From VXYL01 sp963422285 (lineage in GTDB: Bacteria; Pseudomonadota; Gammaproteobacteria; Pseudomonadales; Azotimanducaceae): a stretch of 64,000 nt of DNA. How positions within the stretch are numbered: position 1 is the stretch's first letter; each line of letters begins with the position of its first letter. A program made the position numbers and the translations under genes. The notes under the pieces are model-generated. The model was not told the origin of the DNA. It saw nothing but the letters and a program-made list of their open reading frames with translations, and did no database searches. This document shows, piece by piece, positions 9,023-16,084 of the stretch. Location: positions 558,001 through 622,000 of the forward strand of contig CAXXJO010000002.1 of NCBI GenBank assembly GCA_963422285.2. The letters are read 5' to 3'.

Positions 9023-10684
9023 CTATGCCGGCTTGAGCAGGCCCGGATAGGTGGAGAACCGCGTCTCCTGGCGGGTGCGGATCTCGATCATCGCCACCTC
9101 GCCCTCGGCGTTGGCTCGCTTGGCTGCCTCCAAGGCCGGACCGATGTCGGCCACCTCGTCGACGTGGATCGCCTTGGCGCCTAGCGCCTGCGCGACGCCG
9201 GCGTAGTCGCCGGATTGGTTGCCGACGCCGTAGCGCTTCATGGCCACGGGCATCTTCTCGTCGTAGCCGCCCATGGTGAGATTGTTGATGACCACCGTGG
9301 TGATGGGAATTTCGGCGCGCACCGCGGTTTCGAGCTCCATGCCGGTGTGGCCGAAGGCCAGGTCGCCCATGAAGTTCATGCAGAACTTCTCCGGCGCGGC
9401 CATCTTGGCGCCTACCGCCAGCGGGATGCCGTAGCCCAAGTGGGTGGTCTTGCCCCAGCCGATGTAGCCGTGGGGAGCGGAGGCTCGATAGAACGGCATG
9501 ATCTGGTCCCGGGGATTGCCGGCATCGTGGGTGAGCACGGTTTCGGCATGGTCGATGTGGCGGTCGATCTCGCGGATCACCCGGTACGGGTTGATGGGAG
9601 TTTCGTCCGAGTCGAGCAGCGGAGCCCACTCGGCCAGCCACTCGGCCTTGGTGGCCGCAATGGCTTCGACGATGCGGGCATCCTCGGCACGGCCATCCTC
9701 GCCCACCTCGGCTTGCGCTTCGTCGATCATGGCTGCGAGAGCGAGCTTGGCGTCGCCGACCAAGCCGATGTCCGCGGCGTAGTCCTTGTTGATGTCCTCG
9801 GCGGATGCCGTGGAGTGGATGAGGAACTTTCCGTCCGGGATCGGCAGGCCGAAGCCGGTGCGCGTCAGGCCGGAGCCGATGGCGAGCACCGCATCCGCGA
9901 CGCCTAGCCATTTGAACACCGCTTTGGGGGCAGTGCGGTTGGCGGAGCCGAGGGCCAACGGATGGTCGTCGGGAAATGCGCTCTTGCCCTGCATGGTGGT
10001 GATCACCGGAATCTGCACAAGCTCCGCGAAGGCCCGCAGTTCCGCGCAGGCGTCGGCGTAGAGGATGCCCTGCCCTGCCCAGATTACCGGCCTCTTGGCC
10101 TTCAGCAGCGCCGCCACGGCGTCCTTGACGTCGCCCCGTGCTGGCACCGACCGCATGACCTTGGACGGCTGGTAGCGTTCCGCGACGCCAGCCGGCGCCT
10201 CCTGCCCCAGCACGTCGCCATGCATCTCCACCAGCACGGGACCGGGGCGGCCCTGGCGGGCAGTGTGGAAGGCGCGTCGAATCTGCGACGCGGTGCGATC
10301 GATGCGGTCGATGGAGAGCGCCAGCTTGGTCACCGAAGCGTAGTTCCGGCTAGCGGAGAAATTCGGCTGCACGTCGTAGCTGCCGACGCCGCTGCCGCCG
10401 GGCAGGAAGACCAGCGGCACGGCCTCGCCCCAGGCCTGGGCGATGCCGCCGAAGGAGTTTTCGACCCCCGGCCCGGATTGGGAGGCGAATACGCCCACCG
10501 GTGCGCCCCGGGTCTGCCGGCTGTAGCCGTCGGCGGCATTGATGCCGCCCCGCTCCTGGCGGAACACCAGCGGCCGGATGCCAACCCGGGCCGCCGCCTC
10601 GATGAGCGGATTGGCCGGGAAGCACGGCATCCAGGCAACCCCCTCGGCCTTCAGGCAATGCGCGATCAAATCGTAGCCGTTCAC
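9023..10684 (-). CDS. Thiamine pyrophosphate-dependent enzyme, acetolactate synthase-like
   Basis: 553 residues with the three-domain layout of the ALS/benzoylformate decarboxylase superfamily. These are the N-terminal PYR domain (QERGGINAADGYSR, with the cofactor-activating Glu at about residue 44), a central nucleotide-binding-like domain (KRPVIWAGQG, VITTMQGKSAFPDDHP) and a C-terminal PP domain. The TPP motif reads GDLAFGHTGMELETAV...VVINN, so the usual GDG is GDL. Other ALS hallmarks and an ilvN regulatory subunit are absent. It is therefore probably not the biosynthetic ALS, and the substrate is unknown. The GTG at 10684 is preceded by GGGGAGGG at good spacing; an ATG-led extension to 10816 would add an implausible tail. 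Confidence 0.85.
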   Translation of the reverse strand: MNGYDLIAHCLKAEGVAWMPCFPANPLIEAAARVGIRPLVFRQERGGINAADGYSRQTRGAPVGVFASQSGPGVENSFGGIAQAWGEAVPLVFLPGGSGVGSYDVQPNFSASRNYASVTKLALSIDRIDRTASQIRRAFHTARQGRPGPVLVEMHGDVLGQEAPAGVAERYQPSKVMRSVPARGDVKDAVAALLKAKRPVIWAGQGILYADACAELRAFAELVQIPVITTMQGKSAFPDDHPLALGSANRTAPKAVFKWLGVADAVLAIGSGLTRTGFGLPIPDGKFLIHSTASAEDINKDYAADIGLVGDAKLALAAMIDEAQAEVGEDGRAEDARIVEAIAATKAEWLAEWAPLLDSDETPINPYRVIREIDRHIDHAETVLTHDAGNPRDQIMPFYRASAPHGYIGWGKTTHLGYGIPLAVGAKMAAPEKFCMNFMGDLAFGHTGMELETAVRAEIPITTVVINNLTMGGYDEKMPVAMKRYGVGNQSGDYAGVAQALGAKAIHVDEVADIGPALEAAKRANAEGEVAMIEIRTRQETRFSTYPGLLKPA

Positions 10685-10922
10685 GGTCCCTCCCCAAAAC
10701 GATGCGTTGGCGAAGACGCGAGTTTGGCGGATTTGCGGTGCCGGCGGCAACCCCGGCGGGTCGGCGAACGACTCTGCCAGCCGCTGATCCCATGCCAACG
10801 GGTGCTGGAATCGCACGTCGAGCCGATTTCCTACACGACGTCGGGGCGATCGTCCGATGACTTTCCTGTGCGGCCGGTTTTAAGGTGCCCGTCCCACAAC
10901 CTGTTTCACAAGGAGAAACACC

Positions 10923-11153
10923 ATGAAAAGCAAGATCAAGCGTCTATCCACGGCGATCATGTTCAGCAGCCTGGCATCCGCAGCGCTGGCCAGCGCACCT
11001 GCCGAGGCATTGAATCTAGTGCCGGATCCCACATGCCTGGGCTATTTCTGCCCATGGGGACCGCCGCCATTGCTGAGGATGGTAGGCATTCCTAGTGGGT
11101 GGTGTCTCGAGCTCAAGCCTTTCGGCGAGAGAGGAGTCCTGTTGTGCGGCTAG
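10923..11153 (+). CDS. Small secreted cysteine-containing protein, unknown function
   Basis: 76 residues. The first 30 form a textbook Sec signal peptide: a basic start MKSKIKR, a hydrophobic-Ala stretch, and likely cleavage after APAEA. The predicted mature part is about 46 residues, Pro/Gly-rich, with four cysteines (TC, FC, WC, LC) that could form disulfides in the periplasm. The ATG has a strong AAGGAG 8 bases upstream, which is the main reason to believe in the gene. I recognise no family. It could also be the stub of a longer gene broken downstream. Confidence 0.5.
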   Translation: MKSKIKRLSTAIMFSSLASAALASAPAEALNLVPDPTCLGYFCPWGPPPLLRMVGIPSGWCLELKPFGERGVLLCG

Positions 11154-11199
11154 GCAGCTTGCGCCGGCCGATGCAATCGAGCCGCGCCGCAGACGCACG

Positions 11200-11392
11200 G
11201 TGACCACGAAGCGGTCGCGACGGCCCCGCGCCGAACAGCAGCCGAGGGGTTCGCCCTCGGCTGCTGGCATGAGCCGGGGCCGTCCCTCGCCCACCGGCGG
11301 TGCTTCGACTCTGCTCCGCGCTTGCGCAAGCGCGGACGACTGAACCCCTCGCCGACGAACTGCTCAGCGAGCTTGCGCGCCAGTGCAAGCTC
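11200..11392. repeat. Cluster of perfect hairpins
   Basis: This gene-free 520-bp region (11154-11710) holds an 11-bp perfect stem with a 5-nt loop (11238-11248 with 11254-11264), a 22-bp perfect palindrome (11315-11336) and an 8-bp stem (11369-11376 with 11385-11392). None is followed by a T-run, so simple intrinsic terminators are unlikely; REP-like elements fit better. Confidence 0.55.
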
Positions 11393-11499
11393 AGGACGGC
11401 TGGTATGAGTTCATGCGATCGGCGGCCTAGATTCGGCTGCACAGGTCTTCCGCAATGTGCCGCTGATCCTACCTGCCCGGCACGTCCCCGCGCCGGGCA

Positions 11500-11630
11500 G
11501 CGGCTCAATTTGGCTTTGGATCAGCCGCGCTGCCATGGATGCCGCTACATATGCCATTCGATGTCGTCTTGTACCCAGCATCTTGTGGTTGCGTGATGCA
11601 GCCTGACGACGCGGATTCAAACCGAGCCAC
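11500..11630 (+). repeat. Dispersed repeat, copy B (fullest MITE-like copy)
   Basis: About 131 bp with imperfect terminal inverted repeats, GCGGCTCAATTTGG (11500-11513) and TCAAACCGAGCCAC (11617-11630), 10 of 14 positions pairing. Its core is shared with copy A (236-358) and its two ends with copy C (7336-7400). It has no coding capacity. It ends 80 bp before hisI. Confidence 0.55.
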
Positions 11631-11710
11631 TACCCGGTGCCGAGCGTCATTGCTTCGTCACCGCCTCGCTGCTAATGTGCGCCGCTTTCCGCCACTGCCT
11701 AGCGGTTCCG

Positions 11711-12091
11711 ATGGACGGCCCAGATTTCTCGAACACCGAGCTCGTGCCAGCGATCGCCCAAGACGCTGCCAGCGGGCAAGTGCTCATGCTGGCCTACATG
11801 AACGCCGACGCCTACGCCGAGACCCTCGCCACCGGGCGCGTGTGCTACTACAGCCGCAGTCGTCGACGGCTTTGGCGCAAGGGAGAGGAAAGCGGCCATG
11901 TGCAGCACCTCAAGCGCATCCTCTACGACTGCGACGCCGACACCCTGCTGGTGCAAGTGGAGCAGGTGGGCGGTGCCGCCTGCCACGAGGGCTATGCGAG
12001 CTGCTTCTTCCGCGAAGTCGATCCCGGCACGGGCAGCGCCAAGGTGATCGCGGAACGGGTGTTCGACCCCACCGAGGTCTACCAGGGATAG
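11711..12091 (+). CDS. hisI: Phosphoribosyl-AMP cyclohydrolase
   Basis: 126 residues, the stand-alone HisI form without a fused HisE. It opens the purine ring of phosphoribosyl-AMP, the third step of histidine synthesis. Diagnostic blocks are VLMLAYMN, YYSRSRRRLWRKGEESGH, the metal-binding DCDADTLLVQVEQ, and the paired cysteines in ACHEGYASCFFR. The methionine at 11711 begins the conserved N-terminus; an upstream ATG at 11675 adds 12 non-conserved residues. hisG follows 49 bp later, so the two are probably one transcription unit, separate from the rest of the his pathway, which is not in the window. Confidence 0.95.
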   Translation: MDGPDFSNTELVPAIAQDAASGQVLMLAYMNADAYAETLATGRVCYYSRSRRRLWRKGEESGHVQHLKRILYDCDADTLLVQVEQVGGAACHEGYASCFFREVDPGTGSAKVIAERVFDPTEVYQG

Positions 12092-12140
12092 GCGGGTGCG
12101 CACAAGCGAACAAGCAGCGGGCAGGCAACCGGCACAAGGC

Positions 12141-13016
12141 ATGGGCAGCGTTCTCAATCTCGGCATTCCCTCCGGCAGCCTGCAAAACGCCTGCGCGGAG
12201 CTGTTCCAGCGCGCCGGCTATCGCATCGCGTTCCCCGCCCGCTCCTACTACCCGGAGATCGACGACCCCGAGATCGACTGCCTGTTGGTGCGCGCCCAGG
12301 AGATGGCCCGCTACGTGGAGCAGGGCGTACTGGACGCCGGCATCACCGGCCGCGACTGGGTGCTGGAAACCGGTGCCGACGTGGCGGAGATTGCCGAGTT
12401 CGTGTTCTCCAAGGCGAGCCGGCGTCCAGGCCGATGGGTGCTCTGCGTACCGAACGACTCCGAAGTACGCACCGTCGCGGACCTGCAAGGCAAGCGCATC
12501 GCCACCGAGGTGGTCAACCTGACCCGCGCCTTTCTCGAACGGCATGGCGTCGCCGCCCAGGTCGAGTTTTCCTGGGGGGCCACCGAGGTCAAGCCGCCGC
12601 GCTTGGCCGACGCCATCGTCGAGATCACCGAGACCGGCAGCTCCCTGCGCGCCAACAACCTGCGCATCGTCGACGAGGTACTGTCGAGTACCCCGCGGCT
12701 GATCGCCAACCGCGACGCCTATCGCGACGCCTGGAAGCGCGCCAAGCTGGACAACATCGCCCTGATGCTGGCCTCCTGCCTCGCCGCCGAGGGCCGCGTA
12801 GGCTTGATGATGAACGTGCGCAACGAGGACCTCGACGCCGTAACGGCCATCCTGCCGGCGCTGCGCAACCCCACCATCTCCCACCTTACGAACCCGCACT
12901 GGGTGGCCATCAGCACCATCATCGAAGAGGCCGCGGTGCGCGTCCTGGTGCCGGAACTGAAGAAGGCCGGCGCCACCGGCATCGTCGAGTTCCCCATCAA
13001 CAAGGTGATCGAGTAG
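12141..13016 (+). CDS. hisG: ATP phosphoribosyltransferase, long form
   Basis: Catalyses the first and regulated step of histidine synthesis, ATP + PRPP to phosphoribosyl-ATP. At about 291 residues it is the long, HisZ-independent form. The catalytic part carries LNLGIPSGSLQ at the start, DAGITGRDWV, and the PRPP loop EITETGSSLRANNLRI. The last 80 or so residues (NVRNEDLDAVTAILPALRNP onward) form the ACT-like regulatory domain used for histidine feedback. ATG 12141 fits the family start; a GTG at 12096 would add 15 residues. Confidence 0.95.
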   Translation: MGSVLNLGIPSGSLQNACAELFQRAGYRIAFPARSYYPEIDDPEIDCLLVRAQEMARYVEQGVLDAGITGRDWVLETGADVAEIAEFVFSKASRRPGRWVLCVPNDSEVRTVADLQGKRIATEVVNLTRAFLERHGVAAQVEFSWGATEVKPPRLADAIVEITETGSSLRANNLRIVDEVLSSTPRLIANRDAYRDAWKRAKLDNIALMLASCLAAEGRVGLMMNVRNEDLDAVTAILPALRNPTISHLTNPHWVAISTIIEEAAVRVLVPELKKAGATGIVEFPINKVIE

Positions 13017-13026
13017 GCAGGATCGC

Positions 13027-13806
13027 ATGAGGCATCGGCAAGTGGACGAGGCGAGAGACCATACCTTCCTGATCCCCATGGAGGGTCTGCACAACCTGCG
13101 CGCCGTCGCAGGCTACCTCGCCGCGTCCGGTGCGCGGATGCGTCCCGGCAGGCTCTACCGCTCCGGCGCTTGGGAGCGGATGACCGACCGCGACCGCGCT
13201 TGGCTGCGAACGAACGTCGAAACGGTACTGGACCTTCGCCATCCCGACGAGGTCGCCTGGGCTTCTGCCGCCCGTCTCGGCGAGCCTCCGGCCACCGTGG
13301 CCTACCACTCCATCTTTCGCCCCGAGGCGTCGCTGCAGGCGTTCATCGCCGAGCTCAACACCCAGCACGGAGCGGGCATCGGCTCGACCCGCTATCTGCG
13401 CTATCTGAAGGTCGGTGCCGCGCACCGCTTCGCTCGCGGCATCGAACTGCTGGCCGAGGAGCGCCGCTACCCGGTGCTCGTCAACTGCACCGCCGGCAAG
13501 GATCGAACCGGCATCCTGGTCGCCATCGTGATGGATCTCCTGGGCGTGGACGACGACGCCATCGCCGCCGAGTACGAGCGCAGCAACGCCGGCATCGACG
13601 GCTTGCTGGCCTACTTGGAGCAAATCGGCCGCAGACCCCAGGGCACTGCCGAGGAGATACGCGCCCGGGCTACCGTGCATGCCGACACCATGCTCGAATT
13701 CCTGGCCGGGGTCCGCGCCGAGCATGGCTCGGTGCGGGAACTGCTGGCATCGCAAGGGGTCGCCGACCGAACCTTCGATGCCTTGCGCGCCCGGCTGCTG
13801 GCATAA
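13027..13806 (+). CDS. Tyrosine/lipid phosphatase of the Y_phosphatase3 family
   Basis: 259 residues. It has an N-terminal GLHNLRAVAGY...RPGRLYRSGAW block and the P-loop VNCTAGKDRTG at about residues 154-164, with nucleophile Cys and invariant Arg. This is the LipA/MptpB-like family, which acts on phosphotyrosine, phosphoserine or phosphoinositides. The residue before the nucleophilic Cys is Asn where the family normally has His (HCxAGKDRTG). That His tunes the cysteine pKa, so activity may be altered. It starts 10 bp after the hisG stop, so it is probably read through from the his genes, although its function need not be related. Confidence 0.82.
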   Translation: MRHRQVDEARDHTFLIPMEGLHNLRAVAGYLAASGARMRPGRLYRSGAWERMTDRDRAWLRTNVETVLDLRHPDEVAWASAARLGEPPATVAYHSIFRPEASLQAFIAELNTQHGAGIGSTRYLRYLKVGAAHRFARGIELLAEERRYPVLVNCTAGKDRTGILVAIVMDLLGVDDDAIAAEYERSNAGIDGLLAYLEQIGRRPQGTAEEIRARATVHADTMLEFLAGVRAEHGSVRELLASQGVADRTFDALRARLLA

Positions 13807-13865
13807 GCCGGGCGGCGCCGCCATCGCCTGCCTGCAAGCGGGCGCGTCTGCCATCTCGGCCGGGC

Positions 13866-13943
13866 GGTCGCTAAGTGATCGCGTCGAACATCTCGGGCGA
13901 TTGCGAACCAGCGCAATCGCGGGGGCGACCACGAAGTGGTCGC
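13866..13943. repeat. Tandem hairpin repeats
   Basis: There are three hairpins in a row: an imperfect one at about 13866-13883, a perfect 9-bp stem (13897-13905 with 13912-13920) and a perfect 8-bp stem with GAA loop (13925-13943). The first and third are each followed by CGTCGAACA, so the unit is repeated. Near 11204 there is a related sequence (GACCACGAAGCGGTCGC). The 470-bp gap between the phosphatase and 14281 holds no other supported feature. Confidence 0.5.
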
Positions 13944-14256
13944 GTCGAACAGTCCTGCGATCTGGCAGCACGACGAGTCGAATGCCGGCAACGGGCGGGA
14001 ACCATGAACAAGCCGAAACGACGCCCGGCGAGCTGTGCCGCGGCCATCCTGTTCGCGGGCTTGCCGTCCGGATCCCCCCGTGCATAGCCTAGTGCTGCCC
14101 TCGCTCGGTATGCCGATTCTGGACGTGATGCATCCGACTGCCGTTGCCGCCGCAGCCGCCAAGCGAAAACACTGGACCTTGCTGCTCGCCGCTGCCTCCG
14201 TGCACACGACTGGCGTACCGGTTCGCCCATCAACGTCATCGCGACTTTCGAAGCCC

Positions 14257-14284
14257 TTTGAAAGAGAATTACCAGCCTAATTAG
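14257..14284 (+). repeat. Left inverted repeat of the 1.8-kb segment
   Basis: Reads from tttgaaagag to gcctaattag and pairs with 16043-16070. The stop codon of the endonuclease relic lies within it (14281-14283). Confidence 0.6.
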
Positions 14285-15334
14285 CTAAGAAACAAGTTCT
14301 TGGACGGCATCCAGCCCCGCGCCGCCGTGTCGGCCATCTTGAGCCATTCGGCGATGCGCTGATCTGGCGGGCAGCTGCGGCTCCAGTATTCCTCGAACAG
14401 CGCATCATCCAACCGCAAGGCGGCATCTTTCATCAGGTGCGCAATGTCGCGCAGAGCACGGGACAAATAGGGTTCATCCTCGTACATCGGCTCAACATGC
14501 TGCGCCACGCTCCCGGCGGAGAAGAGAACCCGCGCCTGGGTGCAGAACACGCCATGGTGCATGAGCAGGTAAAGAGCTGGGTCGATGTATTTTCTCTGTC
14601 CGGCAGGCCCTCGGGGCGGGCCGCATATCTGTGGGCACAGCAACGCTGCCTCCGCACGCAACATGCGCTTTTCCACGTCGGGGAGGCTCGCACAGGGCCG
14701 GACCTGAATAGGAATCGTGTGCGACGTTTCCAACCACCACAGACGCTCGCCTTCGCGTAGGCGATTCCGCGAATACTCGCGCACGTACTTCATCTTCCCG
14801 TCATCTGTCAGACGGGAAAACTCGTCGTAACTGATGGCCATATGCTCGAACAGCGAAGCCCGCTCAGTCTCCATTTCGATCACGAAGCGCGGCGAATTCG
14901 AAACGCGAACATGCGTCACGCATTCCTCGCAACGGCCCCACCGGAACTCTAGTTGGCCACCGATCTTTCCGAACAGGACGTAGACGCTGGACACGTCAGG
15001 ATCGCGCATCCCTCGAAGATGCTGTTACCGACCGCGAGCCAAGTGTCCTGCCTGGTGTATTTGACCTCCACGCCGAAGCCGTTGCCCGGATGTCGGGAAA
15101 GGCGTGCGGATGGAACGATGGTTCGACGGTGAGATCGCAGTGCTTGGCCGCGATCCTGAGCATGTCGAGAGCGTGACGCTCGAAGGCGTCGGGACCGTGG
15201 TTGTCCGGGTTGGCCCTGACGTTCGGGGTCAGGATCTCGCAGGCGCGGTCAAGAACCTGCTCGAAGGCTTCCGGTGTCAAGGAACTCTCGTACAGCCTTT
15301 GCGATGTGCCACGCCAGCACGGGCGGTACCACAT
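14281..15334 (-). pseudogene. Type II restriction endonuclease, PD-(D/E)XK, frameshifted twice
   Basis: The gene is spread over three frames. Codons from 15334 down to about 15085 give LTPEAFEQVLDRACEIL... to HPHAFPDIR. A second frame continues GFGVEVKYTRQDTWLAVGN (about 15075-15010). From 15009 the third frame runs to the end (VYVLFGKIGGQ onward). Joined up, FPDI...GVEVK is a PD-ExK nuclease core followed by SIFEGMRD. A one-base change near 15085 and another near 15010 explain both shifts. It overlaps the end of the C5-methyltransferase remnant, the usual tight R-M arrangement. The exact start is uncertain; a TTG near 15280 is plausible. Specificity cannot be inferred. Confidence 0.6.
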
Positions 15335-15510
15335 TGCCGATCATGCGCTCCGTCTCGCGCATCCCGCCGGAGAAGCGGAAGCCGTCGGGGAACGATTGCA
15401 GCCGGGCTGCTTCCCGAAGCGACAAGCGCCGGTCGAGTTTGTAGTGCCATTGAATGTTTCCGTGATGCTCTGCCCGAACGGTAGTCGCCGGTTTGTCGGC
15501 TTTCAAGCGA
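15249..15510 (-). pseudogene. C5-cytosine DNA methyltransferase, 3' fragment
   Basis: Only the C-terminal 80 or so residues survive: DKPATTVRAEHH, then motif IX RRLSLREAARLQSFPDGF, then motif X IGNVVPP, ending near 15249. Motifs I (SAM binding) and IV (PC catalytic) are absent because the sequence runs directly into transposase-like codons at about 15510. It was the modification partner of the endonuclease relic that overlaps it downstream. Confidence 0.75.
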
Positions 15511-15945
15511 CGGCTCCCCTTGGCGTACTTGTTCTTCTCCTGGACCCCAACATAGGTCTCATCAATCTCCACCTCGCTGGACATGGGAAACAGGGCGTCT
15601 TCATTATTCCATGCCTCGCGAATCTTGTGGCCCAACCTCCACGCAGCCTCATCTGAAATGCCAAGTTCCGGCGCGAGCTGCAGGCTCGACATGCCCCTCT
15701 TGGAACCTGCATGAGATACATCGCATAGAGCTGCTGACGGACTTCCAAGTGCGACGACTGCATGATCGTCCCGACACGGGAACTGAGGGGATCTTGCAGC
15801 AATCGCGGCAGCGATAGGGTTGCGGCTTCTTGGTCGGAGCGATATTGACGCTTCAGCCCTTCGGGCAAGGAGATGCCGTCCAGCCAGTGCATGGACTAGA
15901 ACCACGCGACCGCCGCTTCTTGGCTCGGAAGCATCTTGTGGCACT
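15505..15945 (-). pseudogene. IS1595-family transposase remnant, multiply frameshifted
   Basis: Pieces in different frames assemble into an IS1595 transposase N-terminal half: LPSQEAAVAWF then a stop, a CRDC zinc-ribbon piece (KPQPYRCRDCCK) in another frame, VGTIMQSSHLEVRQQLYAMYLMQ, then after another shift GMSSLQLAPELGISDEAAW and the DDE start VEIDETYVG. It ends at the junction with the methyltransferase fragment. It is clearly inactive. Confidence 0.7.
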
Positions 15946-16042
15946 CGCAGGTGGAGAGTGCGTCTTGACGCCTCAGCAGGAATCATTCTTCATTCCTGAT
16001 CCTATTCAGCCATTTGAGGTTGGCTTGTCAACGACTATTCGA

Positions 16043-16070
16043 CTAATTAGGCTGGCAATCCTCTTTTGAA
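16043..16070 (-). repeat. Right inverted repeat of the 1.8-kb segment
   Basis: Reads ctaattaggctgg...ctcttttgaa and is the inverted partner of 14257-14284 with four mismatches. It ends 14 bp before the carboxylase start, so it may carry or disturb that gene's upstream signals. Confidence 0.6.
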
Positions 16071-16084
16071 CGGAGCGCCCACCC

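Larger units (their letters stand above)
14257..16070. mobile_element. 1.8-kb segment bounded by 28-bp inverted repeats
   Basis: The left end (14257-14284) and right end (16043-16070) are inverted copies matching at 24 of 28 positions. Each contains the palindrome CTAATTAG on its inner side next to CCAGC/GCTGG. Inside are a degenerate IS1595-type transposase, a methyltransferase 3' end and a decayed restriction endonuclease. The flanking octamers cgaagccc and cggagcgc match at 6 of 8, which could be a worn target duplication. Base composition inside is visibly more AT-rich than the neighbours. Confidence 0.5.

Noticed and set aside
11238..11264. Intrinsic terminator after the small secreted protein gene
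   Set aside because: The stem is strong, but no T-run follows it on either strand.
13866..13943. CRISPR-like array
   Set aside because: Only two near-copies of the unit are present, with an unrelated hairpin between them; there is no regular spacer length and no cas gene.
14004..14087. 27-codon frame MNKPKRRPASC... with a signal-peptide-like start after GGGCGGGAACC
   Set aside because: Too short, with a weak ribosome site and no mature part; resemblance to the signal peptide at 10923 is only compositional.
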